NCBI GenBank assembly: GCA_002364215.1
Contig: DEXQ01000001.1
Coordinates: forward strand, 21,599 to 85,598
Source of the DNA: Aequorivita sp. UBA3180
GTDB lineage: Bacteria > Bacteroidota > Bacteroidia > Flavobacteriales > Flavobacteriaceae
Length of the DNA: 64,000 nucleotides
Reading direction: 5' to 3'
In this document: positions 16,404 to 23,987 of the stretch, piece after piece
How the letters are laid out: each line of letters starts with the position of its first letter
How positions within the stretch are numbered: position 1 is the stretch's first letter
Position numbers and translations under genes: made by a program
Notes under the pieces: generated by a model
What the model was told of the DNA's origin: nothing
Seen by the model: only the letters and a program-made list of their open reading frames with translations
Databases searched by the model: none

Positions 16404-17095
16404 AAAAAAATGAACAAACTCCCTCTCCGCCGTGGCGGACTGGAGTGGGGCTGAAAATCTGCGGAATGAAACTTAACATCGCCGAAGTTGTAACACTTCA
16501 ACCAGATTATTTGGGCTTTATTTTTTATGAAAAAAGTCCGAGGTTTTTTGAAGGTGAGATTCCTTCGCTACCGCTTGGAATAAAGAAAGTTGGCGTTTTT
16601 GTGGATGCTTCCTTGGATGAAATTTTAGAAAAAACAAAACAATTCAAACTTGATGTAATTCAATTGCACGGAGAAGAAACGGCAGATTTTTGTATTCGCT
16701 TAAATAAAGGTCTCGACTGCGCTCGACCAGACAATTCTGCAGTAGTTGAAATATGGAAAGTTTTTTCAATCAAAGAGGAGTTCGATTTTGAAATTTTAAG
16801 ACATTTTGAAATTGTGGTAGATAAATTCCTATTCGACACAAAAGGAAAGGAAAAGGGTGGAAACGGCTATACTTTCAATTGGAAAATTCTAAAAAAATAT
16901 CCTTCAAAAAAACCCTTTATTTTAAGCGGAGGCATTGGTCTGGAAGAAGTTGAAGCATTAAAAAAGTTACTTAAAACAGATCTTCCAATTTATGCAATTG
17001 ATGTGAATAGTAGGTTTGAAACTGAACCCGGGAGAAAGGATATTAAACTCCTGCAAGGTTTCCAGAACCTTGTAGGTATAAATAGAATCTTATGA
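16400..17095 (+). CDS. trpF: Phosphoribosylanthranilate isomerase carrying two repeat insertions
   Basis: A 231-residue enzyme, longer than the usual ~205. Family motifs are KICGMK, DYLGFIFYEKSPRF, QLHGEET and SGGI. The protein normally begins at KICGM. Here residues 1-18 (MKKNEQTPSPPWRTGVGL) precede it and derive from a family B repeat. If the base before TGAAAATC were A instead of C, the ancestral ATG AAA ATC start would be restored. A second insertion, a family A palindrome read as GLDCARPDN near residue 104-112, lies just before the VEIWKVF strand. Both keep the frame. The start overlaps trpC (ATGA) and the stop overlaps trpB (ATGA). Confidence 0.93.
   Translation: MKKNEQTPSPPWRTGVGLKICGMKLNIAEVVTLQPDYLGFIFYEKSPRFFEGEIPSLPLGIKKVGVFVDASLDEILEKTKQFKLDVIQLHGEETADFCIRLNKGLDCARPDNSAVVEIWKVFSIKEEFDFEILRHFEIVVDKFLFDTKGKEKGGNGYTFNWKILKKYPSKKPFILSGGIGLEEVEALKKLLKTDLPIYAIDVNSRFETEPGRKDIKLLQGFQNLVGINRIL
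16418..16452. repeat. Family B repeat inside the trpF 5' end
   Basis: ACTCCCTCTCCGCCGTGGCG followed by GACTGGAGTGGGGCT forms a C-rich/G-rich hairpin. It shares both ends with the copy in trpG and is likewise read in frame just before the first conserved residues of the enzyme. Confidence 0.85.
16709..16733. repeat. Family A palindrome inside trpF
   Basis: GGTCTCGACTGCGCTCGACC followed by AGACA is the family A element in reverse orientation relative to the copy at 38837. It is a multiple-of-three, stop-free insertion read as GLDCARPD within TrpF. Confidence 0.88.
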
Positions 17096-18306
17096 AATTA
17101 AACAAACAAATTCCTTCGGCTGCGCCTCCGAATTATAACGTAAACGAAAAAGGCTACTACGGCGAGTTTGGCGGCGCGTATATCCCTGAAATGCTCTACC
17201 CGAATGTGGAGGAACTGCGGCAGAATTATTTGAAAGTAATGGCCGAGGAATCTTTTCAAAAAGAATTCCACCAATTGCTGAAAGACTATGTAGGACGGCC
17301 AACACCACTGTATTTTGCAAAACGCCTTTCGGAAAAATACAACACCAAAATCTATTTAAAACGCGAAGATCTTTGCCATACGGGAGCACATAAAGTGAAC
17401 AACACCATTGGCCAGATTTTAATGGCAAAACGATTGGGCAAAACCCGAATTATTGCCGAAACTGGCGCTGGACAACACGGCGTTGCCACCGCTACCGTTT
17501 GTGCATTGATGGGTTTGGAATGTATTGTTTTTATGGGTGAAATTGATATAAAACGTCAAGCACCCAACGTAGCCCGGATGAAAATGCTGGGCGCAAAAGT
17601 GGTTCCCGCAACCAGTGGCAGTAAAACCTTGAAAGATGCCACAAATGAAGCCATTCGCGATTGGATCAATAATCCGTTGGACACACATTATATTATAGGC
17701 AGCGCGGTGGGCCCACATCCGTACCCCGATATGGTAGCTCGATTTCAGAGTGTAATTTCGGAAGAAATAAAAAAGCAACTTAACGAAAAGGAAGGTCGGG
17801 AAAACCCAGATTTTGTGATTGCTTGTGTGGGCGGCGGCAGCAATGCAGCGGGTGCTTTTTATCATTATTTGGACAAGATGGAAGTGGGAATTATCGCTGT
17901 GGAAGCCGCCGGAAAGGGAATTGACAGTGGCGAAAGTGCCGCAACTTCCGCTTTAGGGAAGGTGGGGATTATCCACGGCAGCAAAACACTATTGATGCAA
18001 ACACCGGACGGACAAATTACGGAACCCTACTCTATTTCGGCTGGCTTGGATTATCCCGGCGTTGGGCCAATGCACGCCAATCTTTTTGCGAGTGGTCGCG
18101 GCGAATTTATTTCGATAACCGATGAGGAAGCTATGGATGCCGGAATGCAACTTTGTAAGCTGGAAGGAATAATTCCCGCCATTGAAAGTAGTCACGCCCT
18201 CGCCATTTTTGAATCCCGGAAATTTAAAAAGAATGATATAGTGGTTTTGAATTTAAGCGGGCGGGGCGATAAGGATTTGGATACATATATTAAACATTTT
18301 AATTAG
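17092..18306 (+). CDS. trpB: Tryptophan synthase beta chain
   Basis: A PLP enzyme of 404 residues condensing indole and serine. The PLP lysine lies in HTGAHKVNNTIGQ (about residue 99), with GAGQHGVATAT and GGGSNAAGAF for phosphate binding. The family in this group normally starts close to NYNVNEKGYYGEFGGAYIPE. Here about 13 residues (MKLNKQIPSAAPP) precede it and include a short GC-rich hairpin (17115-17132), a third possible repeat-derived N-terminal tag in this operon. The start overlaps the trpF stop by four bases. Confidence 0.96.
   Translation: MKLNKQIPSAAPPNYNVNEKGYYGEFGGAYIPEMLYPNVEELRQNYLKVMAEESFQKEFHQLLKDYVGRPTPLYFAKRLSEKYNTKIYLKREDLCHTGAHKVNNTIGQILMAKRLGKTRIIAETGAGQHGVATATVCALMGLECIVFMGEIDIKRQAPNVARMKMLGAKVVPATSGSKTLKDATNEAIRDWINNPLDTHYIIGSAVGPHPYPDMVARFQSVISEEIKKQLNEKEGRENPDFVIACVGGGSNAAGAFYHYLDKMEVGIIAVEAAGKGIDSGESAATSALGKVGIIHGSKTLLMQTPDGQITEPYSISAGLDYPGVGPMHANLFASGRGEFISITDEEAMDAGMQLCKLEGIIPAIESSHALAIFESRKFKKNDIVVLNLSGRGDKDLDTYIKHFN
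17115..17132. repeat. Short G+C-rich hairpin in the trpB 5' end
   Basis: TTCGGCTGCGCCTCCGAA has a 5-bp perfect stem (TTCGG/CCGAA) and an 8-base loop. It is translated as SAAPP (with flanking codons) just before the conserved TrpB N-terminus. Its membership of a repeat family is inferred from position and composition only. Confidence 0.4.
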
Positions 18307-18321
18307 TAAAATCGTTGTCTT

Positions 18322-18382
18322 GGTCGAGCGCAGTCGCGACCTCTTTGAAGAAGAGGGTTTTAGTTCTCGACTGCGTTCTAAC
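18322..18382. repeat. Family A repeat pair between trpB and trpA
   Basis: The left arm GGTCGAGCGCAGTCGCGACC (18322-18341) and the right arm TTCTCGACTGCGTTCTAAC (18364-18382) are inverted copies and would form a strong hairpin with a 22-base loop. It fills the only large gap separating trpB from trpA. A long open frame runs through it into trpA, but the trpA start lies downstream. Confidence 0.85.
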
Positions 18383-18403
18383 GGATATAAAACAATATTT
18401 AAA

Positions 18404-19171
18404 ATGAATCGAATCAATCAAAAACTTTCTGAAAATAAAAAATTACTTTCAATCTATTTCACCGCAGGTTATCCAAAACTGGGTGATACAGTTGAAATAA
18501 TTCAGCAATTGGAAGAAAACGGCGTGGATATGGTAGAAATCGGTTTGCCATTTAGTGATCCTTTGGCCGATGGGCCCATTATTCAGGCGAGTTCGCAAGT
18601 GGCTTTAAAAAATGGAATGACTACCGATTTGCTTTTTCAGCAATTAAAAGACATTCGAAAAACGGTTTCAATTCCGTTGCTACTTATGGGGTATTTTAAT
18701 CCTGTGCTTCAATTTGGAGTGGAAAATTTCTGTAAAAAATGTGCTGAAGTGGGTATTGATGGCCTGATTCTACCCGATCTTCCCTTGGCGGAATATGAGG
18801 AACATTATGCCGAAATTTTCAGAAAATACAACCTTATAAATATTTTTTTGATAACGCCCCAGACTTCCGAAGAACGTATCCGGCAGATTGACGCAGCTTC
18901 CGAAGGCTTTATTTATATGGTGAGCAGCGCGAGTGTTACTGGAAGCTCTTCAGGGTTTGGGTTGGAACAGGAAAATTATTTTAAAAGGATAGCTTCGCTT
19001 TCACTTAAAAATCCACAGATTATTGGGTTCGGAATAAACAATTCCGAAACATTTCAGCAAGCAACAAAACATGCCAAAGGGGCAATTATTGGCAGTGCCT
19101 TTATAAAAATGCTTTCGGACAAAGGAATAGCCGGAATTTCAGCATTTATAAGCGCTATCCGCAAGGTTTAA
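18404..19171 (+). CDS. trpA: Tryptophan synthase alpha chain
   Basis: A 255-residue TIM barrel that releases indole from indole-3-glycerol phosphate. Signatures are YFTAGYPKLGDTVE, VEIGLPFSDPLADGPIIQ (catalytic Glu/Asp), LLMGYFNPV and VSSASVTGSSSGF. The ATG at 18404 is chosen because the reading frame upstream (from 18320) only translates the family A hairpin. The protein contains no tryptophan. It is the last trp gene of the operon. Confidence 0.96.
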   Translation: MNRINQKLSENKKLLSIYFTAGYPKLGDTVEIIQQLEENGVDMVEIGLPFSDPLADGPIIQASSQVALKNGMTTDLLFQQLKDIRKTVSIPLLLMGYFNPVLQFGVENFCKKCAEVGIDGLILPDLPLAEYEEHYAEIFRKYNLINIFLITPQTSEERIRQIDAASEGFIYMVSSASVTGSSSGFGLEQENYFKRIASLSLKNPQIIGFGINNSETFQQATKHAKGAIIGSAFIKMLSDKGIAGISAFISAIRKV

Positions 19172-19257
19172 CCATTCTTTAGCAATGGTTTAAGGGAATT
19201 TGTGATTTGCATTTTCTATTTTAGGAATTCAATTATTAACGAGAAAAAGACAATATT

Positions 19258-19386
19258 ATGGAGAAGAAATTTGAAAGAAAGTCAGAACAAAAACATCCCA
19301 CAAACCCAACGGGAAAGACAAATAAGCAAACCAATGAGTTTGACATAGATGAGAAAACCATCAAAAAACAACAAAACAAGAAGTAA
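19258..19386 (+). CDS. Short charged ORF upstream of THX (42 aa)
   Basis: The predicted peptide is MEKKFERKSEQKHPTNPTGK followed by a lysine/glutamine-rich tail ending QQNKK. It is rich in charged residues and lacks any hydrophobic segment. Its TAA stop overlaps the THX ATG (TAATG), which suggests translational coupling. I do not recognise the family. The overlap and clean start make it a plausible gene, but it is short. Confidence 0.5.
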   Translation: MEKKFERKSEQKHPTNPTGKTNKQTNEFDIDEKTIKKQQNKK

Positions 19387-19517
19387 TGGGCAAAGGTGAT
19401 AAAAAAACAAAACGGGGCAAGATTAGCATTGGCAGTTTCGGCAAATTACGGCCGAAACGAAAGAAGTTTAACGTGCGCCCAAAACCAACCAAGGACGCCC
19501 AAGTTAAAGAAACTTAA
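19386..19517 (+). CDS. 30S ribosomal protein THX (bTHX)
   Basis: A 43-residue basic protein starting MGKGDKKTKRGKISIGSFGK, the pattern of the THX/S31 peptide that packs in the head of the 30S subunit in Bacteroidota and Thermus. The C-terminal half (RPKRKKFNVRPKPTKDAQV) is longer than in the shortest homologues. It lies downstream of trpA and a 42-codon ORF, and an intrinsic terminator follows. Confidence 0.85.
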   Translation: MGKGDKKTKRGKISIGSFGKLRPKRKKFNVRPKPTKDAQVKET

Positions 19518-19548
19518 AATAGATTGATTTTCGTTTTAAGTTGAATAA

Positions 19549-19590
19549 AAAGGTTTTTGAGAACAGATTTTAGTTCTTAAAAACCTTTTT
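19549..19590 (+). terminator. Intrinsic terminator after THX
   Basis: The inverted repeat AAGGTTTTTGAGAAC/GTTCTTAAAAACCTT has one mismatch or bulge and an 8-base loop, and is followed by TTTTT. It ends the THX transcript and possibly the trp operon. Confidence 0.8.
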
Positions 19591-19626
19591 TAATGCCAAT
19601 AATCGTCAATAAAACAATTTTTTTAG

Positions 19627-19655
19627 GAATTCCCCCTTCGGGGGCTAGGGGGCTT
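19627..19655. repeat. Family B repeat upstream of HMG-CoA reductase
   Basis: GAATTCCCCCTTCGGGGGCT followed by AGGGGGC is the reverse complement of the copy at the end of trpE. It ends four bases before a TATCTTTG promoter element. Confidence 0.85.
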
Positions 19656-19658
19656 CAC

Positions 19659-19666
19659 TATCTTTG
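19659..19666 (+). promoter_or_regulatory. Candidate -7 element of the HMG-CoA reductase gene
   Basis: TATCTTTG matches TANNTTTG and lies 22 bases before the ATG at 19689. The position where a -33 TTTG would be expected is occupied by the family B repeat. Confidence 0.45.
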
Positions 19667-19688
19667 CAACCAAATGATATTTACGTAA

Positions 19689-21002
19689 ATGAACCGACCC
19701 ATTTCTGGATTTTCAAAAAAATCAAAGCAGGAAAAGATAGATTGGCTTGCGGAAAACTACCTGCAAAACAATCCTGCTTCCGTGCAAATTCTAAAAAAGT
19801 ATTGGAATGAAGACGCCCATCTGCAGCAACTTCACGACGATTTTATAGAAAATACACTTTCCAACTACTATTTGCCTTTTGGCATTGCACCCAACTTTTT
19901 AATCAACGGAAAACTCTTTGCTTTGCCCATGGTTACCGAGGAAAGCTCGGTGGTTGCAGCTGCCAGCAATGCCGCAAAATTTTGGCTGGAACGCGGCGGC
20001 TTTAATGCCGAAGTGATTTCCACGGAAAAAAATGGGCAGATTCATTTCAATTTCTATGGAAGTGAAAAAAGCATCGAAGCATTTTTTGATGCTGTAAAAC
20101 CGAAACTTCTTAAAAGCATCCAAGCAATCGAAAAAAACATGAAAGCCCGTGGTGGCGGAATGTTGGAACTTTCACTGATGGATAAATCGCATATTTTGGA
20201 AGGCTATTATTATATCCATGCCACTTTTGAAACCTTGGACGCCATGGGTGCCAATTTCATCAATAGTTGTTTGGAGCAAATGGCAAATACTTTTGAGGAA
20301 GAAGCCAAAAACTTTGAAACCTTCCAAAAAGATGATACCTATCCGGAAGTGGTCATGAGCATTCTTTCCAATTACGTTCCCGAATGTTTGGTCCGTGCCA
20401 AAGTGAGTTGCAAAGTAGAAGAACTCACCACAAAACATTTCGACGGAAAACAATTTGCAGAAAAGTTTGTACGCGCCATTGAAATTGCCAAAACCGAATC
20501 GCGACGTGCCGTAACCCATAATAAAGGAATTATGAACGGCGTGGATGCAGTTGTTTTGGCAACGGGAAATGATTTTCGTGCCGTGGAAGCCGGAGTACAT
20601 GCTTACGCCGCCCGAAACAGCTATTACGGTAGTTTGACACACGCGAAAATTGAGGATAATATTTTCACTTTTTGGATTGAGTTGCCTTTGGCGGTTGGCA
20701 CTGTTGGAGGCTTGACCTCACTTCATCCTTTAACAAAGCTTGCTTTTGAAATTCTTCAAAAACCCAACGCAAAGGAATTGATGGAAATCATGGCCGTGGC
20801 AGGTTTAGCACAAAATTTTGCAGCTGTGCGCTCCCTTGTTACCACGGGTATACAAAAGGGGCATATGAAAATGCACTTGATGAATATTTTGAACCAACTG
20901 CACGCTACAAAAGAAGAAAAGGAAAAAGCGATGGAATATTTTATGACAAAGCCAGTATCGCATAGCTCTGCCGCCGATTTTTTAAAACAATTGAGAAACT
21001 GA
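19689..21002 (+). CDS. mvaA: Hydroxymethylglutaryl-CoA reductase, class II
   Basis: Reduces HMG-CoA to mevalonate (or runs the reverse reaction) in isoprenoid metabolism. The protein has 437 residues, the length of class II bacterial enzymes. Motifs seen are TEESSVVAAASNAAKFW (near residue 80, catalytic Glu), TLDAMGANFINS, NKGIMNGVDAV (Lys and Asn), GLTSLHPLTKLA and the C-terminal catalytic His in GIQKGHMKMHL. The gene is followed six bases later by a GYDIA-type GHMP kinase, which fits the mevalonate pathway used by Flavobacteriia. Confidence 0.93.
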   Translation: MNRPISGFSKKSKQEKIDWLAENYLQNNPASVQILKKYWNEDAHLQQLHDDFIENTLSNYYLPFGIAPNFLINGKLFALPMVTEESSVVAAASNAAKFWLERGGFNAEVISTEKNGQIHFNFYGSEKSIEAFFDAVKPKLLKSIQAIEKNMKARGGGMLELSLMDKSHILEGYYYIHATFETLDAMGANFINSCLEQMANTFEEEAKNFETFQKDDTYPEVVMSILSNYVPECLVRAKVSCKVEELTTKHFDGKQFAEKFVRAIEIAKTESRRAVTHNKGIMNGVDAVVLATGNDFRAVEAGVHAYAARNSYYGSLTHAKIEDNIFTFWIELPLAVGTVGGLTSLHPLTKLAFEILQKPNAKELMEIMAVAGLAQNFAAVRSLVTTGIQKGHMKMHLMNILNQLHATKEEKEKAMEYFMTKPVSHSSAADFLKQLRN

Positions 21003-21008
21003 TTCGTA

Positions 21009-21926
21009 TTGAATTTTAGAAATTTGGAGAAAAAGTTTTATAGCAACGGAAAATTACTGCTTACGGGCGAATATGTGGTGCTGGATGGTGCAACAACGCT
21101 TGCCATTCCTACCAAATATGGGCAGTCTTTGGAAGTTTCTGCTTCAAAAAAAGGAGGAATTCATTGGAAAAGCTTTGATGAAAAAGGGACGGTTTGGTTT
21201 GAGGATTTCTTCGATTTAAAGAATTTTGAAAGCCAAAATAAGAAAAGTGAAATTTCAAAAACTGTATCAAAAATACTTCGCGAAGCGCAAAAGTTGAATC
21301 CCGATTTTCTTTCCAAATATGAAGGAATTCAAGTTAAAACGACACTGGATTTCCCGCGGAATTGGGGTTTGGGTTCTTCTTCCACTTTAATAAACAACAT
21401 TGCGCAATGGGCAGAAGTAGATGGTTTTGCTTTGCTCGCCAACAGCTTTGGCGGAAGCGGGTACGATATTGCAGCAGCGCAGAATGATGCTCCTATTTTA
21501 TATGAAATTAAAAAAGGAGTTCCTGAATTTAGAAAAGCACACCTTTCCTGGGATTTTACAGATTCCTTATTTTTTGTGCATTTGAATGAAAAGCAGGATA
21601 GTAAAGAAGGTATTGCGCACTACAGAAATGCTTTGGTGAAAGAAAAAGACATTCAAAGAATTTCAGACATCAGCAATAAGCTGTTGGATTGTGATTCGCT
21701 TTCAGATTTTGAAAAATTGATGGTTGCGCACGAGCATATCATCTCAGAAATAATTGATATTGCGCCGATAAAAGAGCAGTTTTTCAGTGATTATCGGGGA
21801 ATGATAAAGAGTTTGGGGGCCTGGGGCGGTGACTTTGTTTTGGCAACGGGAGCTGAAAATGATATGGATTATTTCAGAAAAAAAGGGTTTGAAACTATTA
21901 TTCCTTTCAAAGGGATGATTAAATAA
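21009..21926 (+). CDS. GYDIA-family GHMP kinase (mevalonate pathway)
   Basis: A 305-residue sugar/mevalonate-type kinase. The GHMP ATP-loop reads NWGLGSSSTLINN near residues 118-130. The subfamily motif SGYDIAAAQ lies near residue 156. The N-terminus FYSNGKLLLTGEYVVLDGA is typical. It probably phosphorylates mevalonate or phosphomevalonate, given the adjacent HMG-CoA reductase; the exact substrate is inferred. The start is TTG at 21009, or another TTG 15 bases later; no ATG is available near the conserved N-terminus. Confidence 0.85.
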   Translation: MNFRNLEKKFYSNGKLLLTGEYVVLDGATTLAIPTKYGQSLEVSASKKGGIHWKSFDEKGTVWFEDFFDLKNFESQNKKSEISKTVSKILREAQKLNPDFLSKYEGIQVKTTLDFPRNWGLGSSSTLINNIAQWAEVDGFALLANSFGGSGYDIAAAQNDAPILYEIKKGVPEFRKAHLSWDFTDSLFFVHLNEKQDSKEGIAHYRNALVKEKDIQRISDISNKLLDCDSLSDFEKLMVAHEHIISEIIDIAPIKEQFFSDYRGMIKSLGAWGGDFVLATGAENDMDYFRKKGFETIIPFKGMIK

Positions 21927-22035
21927 AATTAAGAGAATCTATATGCTGAAAGAAAATCTTCCGAACATAAGGTTATAAATTGAATCTGGGTCTCTAAAAA
22001 TTTAATTATATTTCCAAAATAGCAAATATTTAGAA

Positions 22036-22584
22036 ATGAATAAACCTGAACATCGACACGACGAAAAAAGAGATATATTCATTGGAAAGTATGACCAATA
22101 TGATGTCTATTTCAGAGGTTTTCATTCCAATAAAAAAGATAGACATTTAAACGGTTTCATATATAGAAATTTCAGCAGCGGAAATGACTATGAACAAGAA
22201 GAATACGATGACCGAGGTCATTTATCTCGTCCTATTGATAGATTTACAAAATATTCAGATGTTTCGACGAAAAACGTAAAAAAACATTATTTTAAAAATG
22301 ATGTTCCAATTTGGTTAAGTGAAGCAAAAATAAAAGCAATAGCTGAAGGAATTATATTGAATTCTCGAATCAACACTTTTCGTGAAAATGGGTTTTATAA
22401 TGAAGACTATAATATAATTCAACAATTTGAAATTTTAGAAGAAGATAAAAAGCTTTACAACAGAATAAAAATTAGCAACTTAATATTAAATGCTAGTACA
22501 TACACATTAGTAGCTATTTTTTTTCTTGGCTCGGGAGCATTATTTTTCCTTATCGTGGTTTCTACTATTGAATGGATTATTTAA
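22036..22584 (+). CDS. Hypothetical protein with C-terminal membrane segment
   Basis: The protein has 182 residues: a long polar N-terminal part rich in Asp, Asn, Tyr and charged residues (residues 1-145), then one strongly hydrophobic segment (about 148-180, LVAIFFLGSGALFFLIVVS). It is therefore probably tail-anchored with the bulk in the cytoplasm. I recognise no family. It stands alone upstream of the GIY-YIG/tRNA-Phe cassette and its A+T-rich codon use resembles recently acquired or poorly conserved genes. Confidence 0.6.
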   Translation: MNKPEHRHDEKRDIFIGKYDQYDVYFRGFHSNKKDRHLNGFIYRNFSSGNDYEQEEYDDRGHLSRPIDRFTKYSDVSTKNVKKHYFKNDVPIWLSEAKIKAIAEGIILNSRINTFRENGFYNEDYNIIQQFEILEEDKKLYNRIKISNLILNASTYTLVAIFFLGSGALFFLIVVSTIEWII

Positions 22585-22630
22585 AATATTTTTAAATATT
22601 TAGTAACCGACACCTTTTTTGATAATTTCT

Positions 22631-22711
22631 AAAACAAAAATCCCCAAACAGAAACCGTTCGGGGATTAAATGTGGTGCCTCCAACCCCGAAGCCTCGGGG
22701 GAACTAGGGAC
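22631..22711 (-). repeat. Duplicated tRNA-Phe 3' fragment plus terminator
   Basis: This segment repeats 23001-23071 directly. Shared parts are AAAACAAAAATCCCCAA, a hairpin closing with GGGATT, TGTGGTGCCTCCAA and GAACTAGGGACA. It therefore holds the 3' acceptor strand and part of the T-arm of tRNA-Phe plus the terminator. The T-loop pentamer GAATC is replaced by a 16-base hairpin CCCCGAAGCCTCGGGG, so no functional tRNA remains. It supplies the stop codon and terminator of the GIY-YIG gene. Confidence 0.85.
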
Positions 22712-22991
22712 AGTTTCTTCTTAAAATATCTTTTAAAATTTCAGGATTGGCAATCACTTTCCTCAAAAAAGCACGACTTTTCATTTTTTTGATAAACTTT
22801 TCAAGAAACAAAGCTTCATTCCTATCTGAGCATTCGTAGCTGACTAACACTTTCCAATCATCTGCGTTTTTGGTAAAATTATTTTTAAAATAATGATTGT
22901 TGTGCTGGTGAACCCTAATCGCTAAATCTTGAGTTTCTCCAACATAATGCTTATCGATCGTTCGTGAATAAATAATGTATAGAAAATGCAT
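22704..22991 (-). CDS. GIY-YIG nuclease domain protein
   Basis: The protein has 95 residues, a stand-alone GIY-YIG domain: FLYIIYSRTIDKHYVGET (residues 3-20) supplies the two conserved strands and the following YVG, RVHQHN the Arg/His region, and EALFLEKFIKKMKSRAF the conserved Glu. The ATG at 22991 is chosen because a start 30 bases upstream lies inside the tRNA-Phe terminator. The stop codon TAG and the final CP residues come from the duplicated tRNA fragment. The gene lies directly downstream of tRNA-Phe on the same strand. Whether it cuts DNA and promotes its own spread is not known. Confidence 0.85.
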   Translation of the reverse strand: MHFLYIIYSRTIDKHYVGETQDLAIRVHQHNNHYFKNNFTKNADDWKVLVSYECSDRNEALFLEKFIKKMKSRAFLRKVIANPEILKDILRRNCP

Positions 22992-23003
22992 AATCCATAT
23001 AAA

Positions 23004-23035
23004 ACAAAAATCCCCAAGCAAACTGCTTAGGGATT
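23004..23035 (-). terminator. Terminator of tRNA-Phe
   Basis: On the minus strand AATCCCTAAGCA/TGCTTGGGGATT forms a 12-bp stem (one G-T wobble) with a 3-base loop followed by TTTTTG TTTT. It begins six bases after the tRNA 3' end. A diverged copy lies at 22631-22670. Confidence 0.88.
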
Positions 23036-23040
23036 GTATG

Positions 23041-23113
<73 letters not shown>

Positions 23114-23126
23114 ATTATTGAGACGG

Positions 23127-23157
23127 CAAATATAAAGCTATTTTCGTTTTTGCAAAA
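23127..23157 (-). promoter_or_regulatory. Promoter of tRNA-Phe
   Basis: On the minus strand TTTTG (23157-23153) and TATATTTG (23134-23127) are separated by 18 bases, matching the Bacteroidota TTTG / TANNTTTG promoter. The -7 element ends 13 bases before the first base of the tRNA. Confidence 0.75.
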
Positions 23158-23258
23158 CAATAATTAAAAAAATAAACAGATAATCTTTGCTCAATTTAAT
23201 AGAGCCTTAACAATTACTTCGTTAACGTAGTTGTATTTTTATTGCCTTATTTAAAAAA

Positions 23259-23987
23259 ATGAACCTCGTAATTGATGTTGGGAACACACTTGTAAAGCTT
23301 GCCGTGTTTGATTCTGGAATTTTAAAACATAAAAAAACTTGTGTAAAAACAGACTTTTTGGCTACGCTGGGAGAGTTTTTTGAAAATTTCCCTTCTATAG
23401 ATAATAGCATTGTTTCCTCGGTTGCCCACTTTTCTGAACAGCAAATTTCAAAACTGGAAAAGCTTTGTAATGTTTTACTGTTGGACCACACGACCACAGT
23501 TCCATTCATTAATAAATATGGGACCCCAAAAACCTTGGGTATCGATCGCATCGCATTAGCGAGTGCAGCAGTACATTTATATATAAATAAAAATGTATTG
23601 GTAATCGATGCAGGAACGTGTATAACCTATGATTTTATAAACTCAGAAAATGAATATTTAGGTGGTGCAATTTCACCCGGTATATCGTTGCGATATAAAT
23701 CTTTACATACATTTACGGATAAACTACCGTTATTGGAAGCAAATAATTCAAAATTATTAATCGGAAACAGCACCGCAACATCTATACACGCTGGAGTTGT
23801 GAACGGGGTTTTGTACGAAATAGATGGCTTTATTGAAGCTTATAAAAATAATTACGAGAATTTAACAGTTATTTTAACAGGAGGAGACGCACATTTTTTG
23901 CGAGATACCATAAAAAATGACATCTTTGCCAACTCAAATTTTTTATTGGAGGGCTTGAACCATATTTTAGAATATAACAAACATTGA
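23259..23987 (+). CDS. coaX: Type III pantothenate kinase
   Basis: First step of coenzyme A synthesis. The protein has 242 residues of the ASKHA fold: the N-terminal phosphate loop MNLVIDVGNTLVKLAVFD, the pantothenate region YGTPKTLGIDRIALASAA (near residues 87-105), and the second phosphate motif VIDAGTCITYDF (near 115-126). The Gly-rich GGAISPGISLRYKSLH is also typical. It is the first of a run of same-strand envelope genes; its TGA overlaps the next ATG (TGATG). Confidence 0.95.
   Translation: MNLVIDVGNTLVKLAVFDSGILKHKKTCVKTDFLATLGEFFENFPSIDNSIVSSVAHFSEQQISKLEKLCNVLLLDHTTTVPFINKYGTPKTLGIDRIALASAAVHLYINKNVLVIDAGTCITYDFINSENEYLGGAISPGISLRYKSLHTFTDKLPLLEANNSKLLIGNSTATSIHAGVVNGVLYEIDGFIEAYKNNYENLTVILTGGDAHFLRDTIKNDIFANSNFLLEGLNHILEYNKH

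Noticed and set aside
18320..18403. Longer TrpA starting at 18320
   Set aside because: The extra 28 codons only translate the family A hairpin; the ATG at 18404 starts the conserved protein.
22704..23021. GIY-YIG start at 23021
   Set aside because: The extra ten codons lie in the tRNA-Phe terminator hairpin; the ATG at 22991 begins the domain.
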